Below are positions 28,667-38,048 of a stretch of DNA of 64,000 nucleotides, piece after piece (within the stretch, counting starts at the first letter, position 1; every line of letters starts with the position of its first letter). The DNA is from Chryseobacterium gambrini (GTDB lineage: Bacteria > Bacteroidota > Bacteroidia > Flavobacteriales > Weeksellaceae). The notes beneath the pieces were generated by a model, which saw only the letters and a list, made by a program, of their open reading frames with translations, made no database searches and had not been told where the DNA came from. The stretch spans positions 248,001 to 312,000 of the forward strand of contig NZ_FTOV01000002.1 of NCBI RefSeq assembly GCF_900156825.1, written 5' to 3'. A program made the position numbers and the translations under genes.

Positions 28667-30418
28667 ATGAAAAAACAAGATACCTGGGGAATTGTAAAGA
28701 GGCTGTTCTTTATCGGAATGAAGTTCCGTTCTTGGTTCATCCTTACTTTAGTGATTTCCATTTTTCTGGCAATAGTTTCTACTTACCGTCCTTATCTTAC
28801 CATGCAAGTGGTGGATAATGACATTACCAAGCTGAAAGATAAAGCACTGATGTTAAAGCATATTTATCTTTTGGTCGGTCTGGTTTTCACAGAGACCATT
28901 TTAAACTTTTTTCTGGTTTATTTCTCCAATTTCATTTCTCAGAATGTAATCCGAGACATAAGAGAGAGGTTGTATAATAAGCTGATTTATTTTAAAACGT
29001 CTTTCTTCGATAAAACTCCGATCGGGCAGTTGGTGACGAGAGCTGTGGGTGATGTGGAAACCATTGCAACAGTGTATACCGACGGATTTCTGATGGTTTT
29101 CGGGGATGTGCTGAGAATTATTTTCGTATTGATTATGATGTTAAGTACCAATGTTCATCTCAGTTATATTACATTGGCGATTTTACCTTTAATGGTCGTG
29201 ATTACAAGATTTTTCCAGAAAAGGCTGAAAAAAGCATTCGGAGATGAAAGAAACTGGACTTCCAACCAGAATTCTTTCGTTCAGGAAAGACTGGCGGGAA
29301 TGCCGATCATTCAGGTTTTCAACAGGCAGGAAGCTGAATTTAAAAAGTTTGATGATATCAATATTACTTTAAAAAGTGCTTTGCTGAGAACGGTTTTTAT
29401 CTTCTCGCTGTTTTTTCCTGTGGTGGAATTAATTTCGTCTCTTTTTATCGGGTTTATCCTTTTTTACGGAGGATATATTACGATCAGTGCGGGAGTTGTG
29501 ATTGCATTTATCCAGTATATTTCGATGCTGATCCGTCCTTTACGACAGATTGCCGACCGTTTCAACAACATTCAGCGAGGAATTGTAGGCGCAGAAAGAG
29601 TTTTAGGATTAATGGATGAAGACAATGCCATGCCGAACAACGGGAAAGTGGAAAAAGATCATTTTGACGGAAAAATTGAATTTAAAAATGTACATTTTGC
29701 GTATGACGAAAAGCAGGAAGTATTAAAAGGAATTGATTTTAAAGTAAATCCGGGTGAAACTGTTGCCATTGTAGGAGCTACCGGAGCCGGAAAATCTACG
29801 ATCATCAGTTTAATTACAAGATTGTATGATATTAATTCCGGAAATATTTTAATTGATGATGTGGATCTGAAAGATTATGAGCTTTATAATTTAAGAAGCC
29901 ACATCGGAGTCGTTCTGCAGGATGTTTTCCTGTTCCACGGAAGTATTTATGAAAATCTTTCGTTTGGGGATGAAAGCATTACGCTGGATAAAATAAAAGC
30001 AGGGGCAAAAGAAATTGAGGTTGATGAATTTATCGAACAGCTTCCGGGAGGATATGATTATGTGGTAAGCGAGAGAGGTTCGTCCATTTCTCTGGGACAG
30101 AGACAATTGCTTTCTTTCTTAAGAGCCTATCTGTCTGATCCGAAAATTCTGATTTTAGATGAAGCCACGTCTTCCATCGATCACGAAAGTGAAAAATTAA
30201 TTCAGAGAGCCACGGAAAAAATTACAAAAAACAGAACGTCAATCATTATTGCACACCGACTTTCTACCATTGAAAAGGCCGATAAAATTATCGTGATGGA
30301 GCACGGAAAAATTGTTGAAGAAGGCAAACATCTTGAACTTCTGGACAAAAACGGATATTACTCCACACTTTATAAAGCTCAGTTGAGACCTGAAGTGGAA
30401 CTGGAAGAAGAAACCTAA
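28667..30418 (+). CDS. ABC exporter, fused membrane and ATPase domains
   Basis: A 583-residue MsbA/LmrA-type half-transporter. Residues about 20-310 form six membrane helices; the ATPase domain follows with Walker A GATGAGKST (near residue 375), a signature sequence reading ISLGQRQ in place of LSGGQ, and Walker B ILILDEATSS followed by the His switch IAHRLST. It works as a dimer in the inner membrane, exporting a lipid, peptide or drug; the substrate cannot be told. The Leu in place of the first Gly of the signature is a known variant among Bacteroidota exporters. A terminator follows. Confidence 0.93.
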   Translation: MKKQDTWGIVKRLFFIGMKFRSWFILTLVISIFLAIVSTYRPYLTMQVVDNDITKLKDKALMLKHIYLLVGLVFTETILNFFLVYFSNFISQNVIRDIRERLYNKLIYFKTSFFDKTPIGQLVTRAVGDVETIATVYTDGFLMVFGDVLRIIFVLIMMLSTNVHLSYITLAILPLMVVITRFFQKRLKKAFGDERNWTSNQNSFVQERLAGMPIIQVFNRQEAEFKKFDDINITLKSALLRTVFIFSLFFPVVELISSLFIGFILFYGGYITISAGVVIAFIQYISMLIRPLRQIADRFNNIQRGIVGAERVLGLMDEDNAMPNNGKVEKDHFDGKIEFKNVHFAYDEKQEVLKGIDFKVNPGETVAIVGATGAGKSTIISLITRLYDINSGNILIDDVDLKDYELYNLRSHIGVVLQDVFLFHGSIYENLSFGDESITLDKIKAGAKEIEVDEFIEQLPGGYDYVVSERGSSISLGQRQLLSFLRAYLSDPKILILDEATSSIDHESEKLIQRATEKITKNRTSIIIAHRLSTIEKADKIIVMEHGKIVEEGKHLELLDKNGYYSTLYKAQLRPEVELEEET

Positions 30419-30442
30419 GAAGTAATTTGTTGTAGATATAAG

Positions 30443-30475
30443 AAGGTTAAAATCGATTGGTTTTAACCTTTTTTT
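30443..30475 (+). terminator. Terminator of the ABC exporter gene
   Basis: A perfect 10-bp stem (aaggttaaaa, 30443-30452, with 30461-30470) is followed by seven T. The last bases overlap the stop of the convergent CPBP gene. Confidence 0.85.
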
Positions 30476-31346
30476 ATTTGATTTCGTATTCTTTCTGTAA
30501 AATTTTCAAAAATTCATCCTTGGAGATTCCTTTTTCGGATTTGAAATGAATATTCATCAAGCCTTCGTCTGTAGTAAACTGATCTTTTCTGTAAAGATGA
30601 TCCAATAAACTCTGAAGTGAATATTGTCTGGTTTCAATGCTGTATATTCTGTCATCAACTATTTTTGTTTCAGATAATACAGGTTCGTTGTCATTTATAA
30701 AAGCTTTCTGCTCAATTCTTATATCGTAATCCTGTGTTTTTTCAGCAAAAGGAGACGTAAAAAGCAACATGATGCAAGGAATAGAAATTCCGAACAGAAG
30801 ATTCCATAACGCATGATAAAGCATACTGTGAAAAATATTCAGCCTTACGCGAATGTAGCTTAAAATAAGTCCACCCGATAACTGAGAAGCCACAATGAAA
30901 GGAGAAAGGGCGTAGAATTTCCACGAGTCGTTTACATAATTGTCCAGATGTACAAATCCGAAAATGATTGAAGAAATATAAACCAGAAACGGAAAAATTC
31001 TGTTCCATTTTTCCCTGTTGATAAGGTGTGAAAAAAGTTTTTTGTAACGAAGGGCATATCTGAAAATAAATTCTTCTGAAAGCGGAGCAAAAATTACCAT
31101 TAAAAAGACCGCCTGAAACCATGTTAGATTTTCAAAAGCATCGGATGGTTTTAGAGTGATAACCTTTTCCGCGAGATAGTTTAGAGGAAGCACTAAAACC
31201 AAAAAGAAAATAATCTCAATAATCAGCAGATTGGAAATGAAGCGAAATTTTCTTTTTGAAGAAAATTCAATCTGAACGTCATCTGGCTTTTTTATAAACT
31301 GTAAAAGATCTTTGGTATCACGTTTCAACCTTTGTAAATGATTCAC
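30474..31346 (-). CDS. CPBP family intramembrane metalloprotease
   Basis: A 290-residue protein with about six membrane helices. The ABI/CAAX-protease motifs are present: SEEFIFRYALRY (EExxxR), FGFVHLDN with its His, and MLYHALWNL (HxxxN). Members cleave within the membrane, or act in bacteriocin self-immunity. The C-terminal ~90 residues after the last helix are hydrophilic and not part of the core domain. It is a single gene; its substrate is unknown. Confidence 0.85.
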   Translation of the reverse strand: MNHLQRLKRDTKDLLQFIKKPDDVQIEFSSKRKFRFISNLLIIEIIFFLVLVLPLNYLAEKVITLKPSDAFENLTWFQAVFLMVIFAPLSEEFIFRYALRYKKLFSHLINREKWNRIFPFLVYISSIIFGFVHLDNYVNDSWKFYALSPFIVASQLSGGLILSYIRVRLNIFHSMLYHALWNLLFGISIPCIMLLFTSPFAEKTQDYDIRIEQKAFINDNEPVLSETKIVDDRIYSIETRQYSLQSLLDHLYRKDQFTTDEGLMNIHFKSEKGISKDEFLKILQKEYEIK

Positions 31347-31478
31347 GAAGTAATTTTTAAAACACGAAATTAAAATTTTAACGTTAATGAAAGTTCATTT
31401 TTTGTGAAATTTACCAGCATTCATATTTTTTCAGAAGTTTTTGGATAATAAAATCAGGATTTTTTCATCTTGAAGATT

Positions 31479-31601
31479 TTACTGAATTGAAGCACAATCG
31501 GGAGTTTTAAATTCAGATTTCTGTGCCTGAAAAAAATTAAACAGTGATAAAAGGAATGCTGTAAAAGCTGTTTTGAGCGTCGTGGGTATAAAGTTTTTGA
31601 A
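31479..31601 (-). pseudogene. Relic of a secreted protein gene (signal peptide only)
   Basis: On the minus strand a 40-codon frame without start codon reads FKNFIPTTLKTAFTAFLLSL, then FNFFQAQKSEFKTPDCASIQ and a stop. This is a textbook signal peptide ending FQAQ, but the start codon is lost (TTC where ATG is expected) and the frame stops after 13 mature residues. Likely the residue of a decayed exported protein. The rest of the 31347-31808 gap is A+T-rich without other signals. Confidence 0.35.
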
Positions 31602-31808
31602 TTATTTATTTAAACGTTAAATCTGTTAAAAATGTATACATTTTGTAAAATAAATTCGATAGTCGTAAATATTTTAGTAAAATATTGCCTGAATCTTATG
31701 TTTATAAGGAATATTTTATTAACTTTATTCAGAATTTAAACACGACCCCTTTATTTTGGTAGGGTGTTTGATGTAAAGAGGTAATTTTAATTAAATCCAA
31801 AAATATAG

Positions 31809-32021
31809 ATGAAGAATATACAAGATGAATTTCAGGTTTTTAAAGACGAATTAAGAAAGTTGAATATCGAAGTACAGAAAGTGGTGAAAGTAGGGAACGG
31901 CAGTATGGATTTCCACGAAGTTTTTTATAAATCGCCAAGGTATGAAGATGTGAAGAGCGTTTATGTTCAGAGGCATAATCTGGACAATATTTTAGAGAAA
32001 TTTAAGCAGGCTTATCATTAA
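31809..32021 (+). CDS. Conserved small hypothetical protein
   Basis: A 70-residue hydrophilic protein with no signal peptide. The N-terminal half (DEFQVFKDELRKLNIEVQKVVK) is helical and charged, followed by GNGSMDFHEVFYKSPRYEDVKSV. I do not recognise the family. That it is a real gene is supported by its own strong terminator seven bases behind the stop and by an isolated position between two non-coding stretches. Confidence 0.65.
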   Translation: MKNIQDEFQVFKDELRKLNIEVQKVVKVGNGSMDFHEVFYKSPRYEDVKSVYVQRHNLDNILEKFKQAYH

Positions 32022-32027
32022 ATAGAA

Positions 32028-32062
32028 ATCGCGGCTCAGGGAACCTGAGCCGCGATTTTTTT
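32028..32062 (+). terminator. Strong terminator behind the small hypothetical gene
   Basis: A perfect 13-bp G+C-rich stem (32028-32040 with 32044-32056, loop gaa) followed by seven T. It also sits nine bases behind the convergent MFS gene. Confidence 0.92.
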
Positions 32063-32070
32063 ATCATCAA

Positions 32071-33363
32071 TTAATCCTTATCCAGTGTAGAGGTTTTTCT
32101 GGTATCCTTCATTCTGATATATACCACGAAGGAAAAGAAAATACAGGCTGTAATGTACCAGTAGAAATAATGTTCCACATTTGCCTGTTTAAACCAAAGT
32201 GCAATATACTCTGCCGTTCCTCCGAAAACGGCAACCGTTAAAGCGTAAGGTAGCCCGACTCCCAAAGCTCTTACTTCGGACGGGAAAAGTTCGGCTTTTA
32301 CTACGGCATTGATAGAGGTGTAGCCGCTCACGATAATTAAAGCCGACATAATCAGGAAAAACGCGCCCCACATGGATGTAGTGTGGCTTAAAGCATTTAG
32401 CAGGGGATAGGTGAAGAGGGTTCCCAGAATTCCGAATGCCAATAATAAAGGTCTTCTTCCGATCTTATCCGACAGCGCTCCGAAAACAGGCTGTAAGCAA
32501 GCGAAAATAAACAGAGAAATAAAAGAAATAAGCGTAGACTCTTCTTTGGTAAGATGAACGGTATTCACCAGAAATTTCTGCATATAGGTTGTGTAGGTGT
32601 AGAACGCTAATGTTCCTCCCAATGTTAATCCTACAACGGTAATTAATGCTTTCGGATGTTTAAGCAGTTCTTTTAAAGTCCCTTTTTTCTTCTCACCCAG
32701 ATCTTTTTTGTTTTCAAAAGCTTCAGTTTCATGAAGATTGGCCCTTAAATATAAAGCGATGACAGAAAGCAAGGCTCCGATCACAAAAGGAATTCTCCAT
32801 CCCCAATCTTCGAGTTGGACTTCCGTTAAAAGCAATTTCTGTAAAATGAGCTGAATTCCCAAAGCAATTAACTGTCCGCCAATTAAAGTAACATACTGAA
32901 AGCTGGAATAAAATCCTCTCCGGTCTGAAGTTGCCATTTCGCTGAGGTAGGTTGCCGAAACGCCATATTCTCCGCCAACACTCAGTCCCTGAAGCAATCT
33001 TGCGATCAGCAAAAGAAGAGGAGCTAAAACACCGATGGTTTTATAAGTGGGCGTTAAAGCAATGAGTAAAGACCCGAAAGACATCAGCAAAACGGAAAGC
33101 GTCATTGCTTTTTTTCTTCCGACTCTGTCGGCAATACTTCCGAAAAGCCATCCTCCGACGGGACGCATCAGAAAACCGACAGCGAAAATTCCGGCTGTAT
33201 TTAAAAGCTGCGCGGTCATATCCGAATCCGGGAAAAAAGAATTTGAAAAATAGATAGCAAAGGCAGCGTAAGCATACCAGTCGTACCATTCTACCAGATT
33301 TCCGATCGATCCGCCTACAATTGCTTTGATTCTTTGGGTGGTGGTGATTTGTGATGAATTCAT
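32071..33363 (-). CDS. MFS transporter, metabolite:H+ symporter type
   Basis: A 430-residue inner-membrane protein with 12 predicted helices. The N-terminus (GGSIGNLVEWYDWYAYAAFA) and FLMRPVGGWLFGSIADRVGRKKAM, carrying the MFS loop 2-3 motif, are typical of the MHS subfamily that imports 2-oxoglutarate, citrate, proline/betaine or related solutes with protons. A second GALSDKIGRRP copy lies between helices 8 and 9. Substrate assignment within the subfamily is not possible. It appears monocistronic. Confidence 0.88.
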   Translation of the reverse strand: MNSSQITTTQRIKAIVGGSIGNLVEWYDWYAYAAFAIYFSNSFFPDSDMTAQLLNTAGIFAVGFLMRPVGGWLFGSIADRVGRKKAMTLSVLLMSFGSLLIALTPTYKTIGVLAPLLLLIARLLQGLSVGGEYGVSATYLSEMATSDRRGFYSSFQYVTLIGGQLIALGIQLILQKLLLTEVQLEDWGWRIPFVIGALLSVIALYLRANLHETEAFENKKDLGEKKKGTLKELLKHPKALITVVGLTLGGTLAFYTYTTYMQKFLVNTVHLTKEESTLISFISLFIFACLQPVFGALSDKIGRRPLLLAFGILGTLFTYPLLNALSHTTSMWGAFFLIMSALIIVSGYTSINAVVKAELFPSEVRALGVGLPYALTVAVFGGTAEYIALWFKQANVEHYFYWYITACIFFSFVVYIRMKDTRKTSTLDKD

Positions 33364-33414
33364 GTAGGAAAGATATTTCTTTTCTTTAATTGTGAAAAGT
33401 ATTTTAGATATAAT

Positions 33415-33918
33415 TTATCTGAAAATTGTATACAAAAACTGACTTCCCCATTCAGGAAGCATATATGTCCTTAAATTTTCGTCTTTGGGTAAAAACTCCA
33501 TTCCCTGCAATCCATTATGCATTTCCATATTTCCAACACCTTTGATGCTAAACATTGCCATCATCAAATGATAGTTTTTTTCATCCATCAGTCGATAAAT
33601 TTCAGGTATATCATCCTCAGTTTTGCCGGTAAGATGAGAGAATGCACTTGCATAAAAATGCTGATACATGGGATCATTAGTTTCTATTAAAGAACTTTCA
33701 TAATAATATTTAATGATGTTGTAACTTTTCTCGTATAGATGATTTTCAGTTTTCAGGATAAATTGTTTTCTGTAATTTTTTATCGGAACAATTCTTTCGG
33801 GTGAAATATGAAGGTATTCCGAATATCCGGAATAGATGACCTCAACTAATGGTTTATGATTGAAGCCGGAAAATTTTCGGACAATAAAGTTCTCGGCTAT
33901 TTTATTTTCTGGAATCAA
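33415..33918 (-). CDS. Hypothetical protein
   Basis: A 167-residue soluble protein without signal peptide or membrane helix. Segments such as YHLMMAMFSIKGVGNMEMHNG and FYASAFSHLTGKTEDDIPEIYRLMDEK are visible, but I do not recognise a family. It lies 51 bp upstream (in reading direction) of the MFS gene on the same strand, so they may be linked. Codon and base use are like its neighbours. Confidence 0.6.
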   Translation of the reverse strand: MIPENKIAENFIVRKFSGFNHKPLVEVIYSGYSEYLHISPERIVPIKNYRKQFILKTENHLYEKSYNIIKYYYESSLIETNDPMYQHFYASAFSHLTGKTEDDIPEIYRLMDEKNYHLMMAMFSIKGVGNMEMHNGLQGMEFLPKDENLRTYMLPEWGSQFLYTIFR

Positions 33919-34105
33919 TGCTAAGTTTAATGCGCCTTTTTGTTTGAACTGTCTGTAAAATCTTCCGTTTCACTACAGTTTAAAGAACTTTCAGATAATT
34001 TATCATATTTAATGAAATACCTGTATCCTAAAACAAACTGAACAGCATAGTGAACAGAAACGTGAGATGAATACATGCGTGTTTATTTCAGACTAATATA
34101 AAAAT

Positions 34106-34133
34106 AAAACCGTTCTCCAGAAAGAACGGTTTT
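34106..34133 (-). terminator. Terminator of the outer-membrane protein gene
   Basis: A perfect 11-bp stem (AAAACCGTTCT, 34106-34116, with 34123-34133) followed on the minus strand by ATTTTTAT. The stretch 33919-34105 holds no gene. Confidence 0.75.
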
Positions 34134-34152
34134 AAGTAGGCAGTAAAAATTT

Positions 34153-34947
34153 TTAAAATCGATATCCCAGAGATAATCCGCTTCTGAAGCCAAGCCATGG
34201 TCCGTCTACATTTACTCTGGCTCCGTTTGCATTGGTTTCTACGGTGTAATTCACATAAGGAATATCCAGATCTTCAATTTCTTTTTTTAGCTGAGCCTGC
34301 ATATCGGGAGTCAGGATCACATCACTCGTCATGGTAAAATCGCCCTGTCCTTTTCCGTAATGCGCTCCTGCGATCCAGAAATCCAGAACTAAATTTTTGC
34401 TTGGCGTAAGGAAAAACTGAACGCCCACCATTACGCCGCCGCTGTTTCCGTGTGCGCTTCCGTTTCCTTTCAGAGGAATCTGATAGGTTGTTCCGCTGAA
34501 GATATAATCATAATAAAAATCGAATGTGTTGGAAGTAATTTTGGAATATCTGTAATAAGGGGCTACGTAAAATCCTTTTCCGTAACCGGCTCCGAGATAA
34601 AATCGCGGTTCGATGGTAAAGTTGAACGATTTTACTTCGAGATTCTGAAATCTTTTTTCGTCTTCATCGCTCAGAAATGAATTGATGAAAGGAACTTTCC
34701 CTTCAGGCATGGTTCCGAATCCCATATTTAAAGAAAACCACTGGTTAAAAGCTCTTTCATAAGAGAGATTGATATTTCTGAAAACATAAGCCGTAACATT
34801 TGTCTTGATAATGTTCATTTTATCCGGGTTTTCAGGTGCTGTCATTTTGATGATATCCTTTTTAGCCGGAGTTTCAGGAGCAATAGTTTCCTGTGCAGAA
34901 AATCCTGAAAAGATAAAAGAGGAAAGAAGGAAGAAGTATTTTTTCAT
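34153..34947 (-). CDS. Outer-membrane beta-barrel protein (DUF3575-like)
   Basis: A 264-residue exported protein (signal MKKYFFLLSSFIFSGFSAQ). After a Pro/Lys-rich stretch with two short repeats (ETPAKKDIIKMTAPENPDKMNIIK), the frame KTNVTAYVFRNINLSYERAF starts a run of amphipathic strands ending in SLSLGYRF-like residues (GLSLGYRF, terminal Phe), as in outer-membrane barrels. The first strands resemble DUF3575. Function unknown; possibly a small-solute or adhesion barrel. Confidence 0.65.
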   Translation of the reverse strand: MKKYFFLLSSFIFSGFSAQETIAPETPAKKDIIKMTAPENPDKMNIIKTNVTAYVFRNINLSYERAFNQWFSLNMGFGTMPEGKVPFINSFLSDEDEKRFQNLEVKSFNFTIEPRFYLGAGYGKGFYVAPYYRYSKITSNTFDFYYDYIFSGTTYQIPLKGNGSAHGNSGGVMVGVQFFLTPSKNLVLDFWIAGAHYGKGQGDFTMTSDVILTPDMQAQLKKEIEDLDIPYVNYTVETNANGARVNVDGPWLGFRSGLSLGYRF

Positions 34948-35159
34948 GATCTTATATTTAGTAGGTGATAATTTTCAGAGAGCAAAAAACGGGCAAAAAA
35001 ATGAAAAAATACACTTTCGTGTGAAAAATTAAAGATTTGTTGATGGTTTATGTCTTTTTGATGATAATTTCAGATTTGAAAAGATTTATGGTAATCATAT
35101 ATTGAATATGTGTGATTTCAATTCTGTGAATCTCCACGCAAAAGTATATCACAAATAAA

Positions 35160-35181
35160 ACCTCTTGTTTTCACAAGAGGT
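35160..35181 (-). terminator. Terminator of the cold-shock operon
   Basis: A 9-bp stem (ACCTCTTGT, 35160-35168, with 35173-35181), followed on the minus strand by TTTTATTTG. It lies 114 bp behind the cold-shock gene stop. The rest of 34948-35294 shows no gene. Confidence 0.75.
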
Positions 35182-35294
35182 CGATGAACATAAAAAAAAT
35201 AAAAAGTAAATCTTAATATGGTCAAACATTATATGAATTTACAGATTATCTTGTAAAATTATGTTAGAGATTTTTTTTCATCAGGTAATCTGAA

Positions 35295-35489
35295 TTAAAC
35301 TAACTTAACGTTAACTGCGTTTAATCCTTTCTCGCTTTTTTGTACTTCAAAACTCACTTTATCGTTTTCACGGATTTCTCTTGTGCTTAGTCCTGAAGAA
35401 TGTACAAAAATGTCTTTGCTCCCGTCTGCAGGAGAAATAAATCCGAAGCCTTTTGCTTCGTTAAAAAATTTTACTGTGCCTTGTTGCAT
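35295..35489 (-). CDS. Cold-shock protein (CspA family)
   Basis: A 64-residue nucleic-acid-binding barrel with RNP1 (KGFGFI) and RNP2 (DIFVHS). It acts as an RNA chaperone that melts secondary structure at low temperature. It follows the DEAD-box helicase by 51 bp on the same strand, a functional pair for RNA unwinding. No separate promoter is obvious in the 51-bp gap, so it is likely transcribed from the long-leader promoter upstream of the helicase. Confidence 0.95.
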   Translation of the reverse strand: MQQGTVKFFNEAKGFGFISPADGSKDIFVHSSGLSTREIRENDKVSFEVQKSEKGLNAVNVKLV

Positions 35490-35540
35490 GGTAATTGGTA
35501 TTAAAATTATGGTATTATAAATCTGTCGACTTCACAGATT

Positions 35541-36662
35541 TTATTTTTGAAACGAAACGACAGGCATTGTAAATCCTATCAGTTTCTGAATGTTTTTTAA
35601 ATCGGTACGTTCCTGATCGTCACAAAATGAAACCGCTGTTCCTTCAGCTCCCGCTCTTCCGGTTCTTCCGATCCGGTGTACATAGGTTTCAGGGACATTG
35701 GGAAGTTCATAGTTAATCACGTTAGGAAGTTCATCAATATCTATTCCTCTTGCTGCAATATCGGTAGCAATCAGAACATTTATCTTGCTGTTCTTAAAAT
35801 CGTTGAGTGCCGTTTGTCTTGCAGTCTGAGATTTGTTTCCGTGGATTGCCATCGCAAAGATTCCTGCACTTTCCAGCTGCTCCACAAGTCTGTTGGCGAT
35901 GTGTTTGGTTCTTGTAAAAACCAGTGAACGCTCTTTTCCTTTGTCTTGCAGAATATTGATGAGTAACCCTGTTTTATCTTTTTTCTCTACGAAATATACA
36001 GACTGCTGAACGCTTTTTGCTGTAGAAGATACCGGATTTACTGTTATTTTTTCAGGATTATTCAGTATCGTTTCCGAAAGATTTTTGATCCTTTCCGGCA
36101 TGGTTGCAGAAAAGAATAAAGTCTGTCTTTTTTTAGGAAGCATCTGAATAACTTTTTTCACATCATTTACAAATCCCATATCAAGCATACGGTCTGCTTC
36201 ATCTAAAACAAATATTTCAATTTTGGAAAGATCAATATATCGTTGGTTCACAAGATCCAGCAATCTTCCGGGAGTTGCAACCAGAATGTCCACTCTTTTT
36301 CTGAGGGCCGAAAGCTGTGCTCCGGCAGATACTCCTCCGTAAATGGAGAGTTGCGAAAGGGGTAAATATTTACTGTATATTTTGAAGTTTTCTTCTATCT
36401 GTATCGCAAGTTCTCTTGTTGGAGTAAGGATTAATGCTCTGATTGAGTTATGTTCCGGAGTATATTTTTTTAATAGCTGAAGAATAGGCATCGCAAATGC
36501 GGCTGTTTTTCCTGTTCCCGTCTGTGCGCAGCCTAAAATATCATTTCCGGCTAAAATATGAGGGATTGCAGAAGCCTGTATTTCGGTTGGTTTAGAATAT
36601 CCCGCCTCTGTAACAGCTCTTACAATAGGATTAATTAAATTTAAATTTTTAAAACTGATCAT
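35541..36662 (-). CDS. DEAD-box RNA helicase (RhlE type, core only)
   Basis: A 373-residue ATP-dependent RNA helicase. Motifs in order: Q motif (YSKPTEIQASAIP), AQTGTGKTAAF, PTRELAIQI, GGVSAGAQ, DEADRMLDMGF, FFSATMP, ATDIAARGIDI and HRIGRTGRAG. It ends right after the RecA-like core (VVSFQK), without the basic tail of longer RhlE proteins. It remodels structured RNA, ribosome precursors or mRNAs. It is the first gene of a pair with the cold-shock protein and has an unusually long 5' leader. Confidence 0.95.
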   Translation of the reverse strand: MISFKNLNLINPIVRAVTEAGYSKPTEIQASAIPHILAGNDILGCAQTGTGKTAAFAMPILQLLKKYTPEHNSIRALILTPTRELAIQIEENFKIYSKYLPLSQLSIYGGVSAGAQLSALRKRVDILVATPGRLLDLVNQRYIDLSKIEIFVLDEADRMLDMGFVNDVKKVIQMLPKKRQTLFFSATMPERIKNLSETILNNPEKITVNPVSSTAKSVQQSVYFVEKKDKTGLLINILQDKGKERSLVFTRTKHIANRLVEQLESAGIFAMAIHGNKSQTARQTALNDFKNSKINVLIATDIAARGIDIDELPNVINYELPNVPETYVHRIGRTGRAGAEGTAVSFCDDQERTDLKNIQKLIGFTMPVVSFQK

Positions 36663-36974
36663 AATAATTTCGGTTTCCCGTTATGGTAAGCAAATTCATT
36701 TTGAGAATTTGAATAGGTTATGGCTGAGAAACAACAGTTTGTACTTCTGTTATCTCAACATTCTATTGTATTGCGTTGATATTATTTTCGTAAAATAATG
36801 TGAACAGCACACAATGACATATCATCTTTCAAATAAAAAAATGTCTGAATTCTACTTGAAATCGCTCTGATAATCGGGTGGCTGAAAAGGCAAACTGAAA
36901 GAAAAATTGTGATCTTAAACTAATACAGAATAGCGAAGGCAGAAACCTGTTTTATTAATGCTTTGGCAAATATA
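36663..36974 (-). promoter_or_regulatory. Promoter and ~300-nt leader of the helicase-cold-shock unit
   Basis: A -7 element TATATTTG lies at 36967-36974 on the minus strand; no better one is nearer to the ATG at 36662. This predicts a leader of about 300 nt without an ORF. Long leaders are known for cold-shock mRNAs such as E. coli cspA, where they control stability and translation at low temperature. The stretch 36975-37056 has nothing further. Confidence 0.45.
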
Positions 36975-37089
36975 CAATAAAATAAATGAATATTTTTTGA
37001 TTTAATTAGTTGATTATCAAAATTTTATTCTTACCTTCCGCACACAACAGAATTGTTTGCATCATGCGGATAATTTTAATCCAATACGT

Positions 37090-38037
37090 ATGCAAGAGCA
37101 CTCAGGCGCCATTCTCGCGCAACCCAAGGAATCTGTTTCCGGGTCTTTAAGACAGGTAAGGATCGCTTATTTCATTATGATTCATCACAAACCGGCTGTA
37201 TTTAAAGAACTGTTTGAAAAAATTTATACCAGAGATCAGTTTTATCTTATTCATATAGACCGTAAAGCGAAGGCGGAGCTAACAGAGGAAATACAGAATT
37301 ATCTTGTACGGTTTCCCAATGTGTATATTTTAGAAAGTGTAAATATCGTTTCCGGAGGATTCAGTATGATCCAGACGGAACTGAATGCGATGGAATATCT
37401 TCTGAATGCAAGTGTTGAGTGGGATTATTTCATCAATTTAAGCGGTGAAGATTCTCCTTTGAAATCGCAGCAGATTATCCGGCAGTTTCTTACCGTGAAT
37501 AAAGGAAGGAATTATATTTTTTACTACGACCAGAAATTTTATAGACCAGATACGCTTCAGCGGATACAAAATCATTTTACAGAGCTTACCCACAAAATTT
37601 CATCCTATGTTTACAGAAGAGAATTTATGAAAGGAGTGGTGCCTTACATCGGTGGAAAATGGTTTATGTTTACCAGAGAAACCTGTGTGTTTTTAACAAA
37701 TAACAAGAGTGTGATGGATTTTGAAGATTATTACCTTCATACCCTTCTTCCGGCAGAATCTTTCTTTCAGACGGTATTAATGAACACTGATTTTTCTGAT
37801 ATTATTGTAAATGACGATAAAAGGGCAGTTCTTGAGAAGACATTTTTCAGCAGAGATGTTTATACTGATCAGTTTATTGAATCTCTTAAAGCGGGAAATC
37901 ATCTTTTCATCAGAAAATTGGGCTCTCAACCCCATCAAAATCTTATCAGCTATATCGAGAACTCGTATCTGCTTCCTCTTACAGAAGTTAATGAAATTGA
38001 AAGGGAGCTGAAAAAGCACGACCGTCAGAATAATTAA
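37090..38037 (+). CDS. Core-2/I-branching-type glycosyltransferase (GT14)
   Basis: About 315 residues from the ATG at 37090; the open frame begins 11 codons earlier with TTG only. The domain of beta-1,6-N-acetylglucosaminyltransferases is seen: RIAYFIMIHHKP, FYLIHIDRKA, WDYFINLSGEDSPLKS (with the typical LSGxD) and YIGGKWFMFTRET. Bacterial members add sugars to exopolysaccharide or glycoproteins. No membrane helix, cytoplasmic. It is divergent from the helicase gene and 11 bp from the convergent ketosynthase. Acceptor unknown. Confidence 0.82.
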   Translation: MQEHSGAILAQPKESVSGSLRQVRIAYFIMIHHKPAVFKELFEKIYTRDQFYLIHIDRKAKAELTEEIQNYLVRFPNVYILESVNIVSGGFSMIQTELNAMEYLLNASVEWDYFINLSGEDSPLKSQQIIRQFLTVNKGRNYIFYYDQKFYRPDTLQRIQNHFTELTHKISSYVYRREFMKGVVPYIGGKWFMFTRETCVFLTNNKSVMDFEDYYLHTLLPAESFFQTVLMNTDFSDIIVNDDKRAVLEKTFFSRDVYTDQFIESLKAGNHLFIRKLGSQPHQNLISYIENSYLLPLTEVNEIERELKKHDRQNN

Positions 38038-38048
38038 TGATATTTCTT

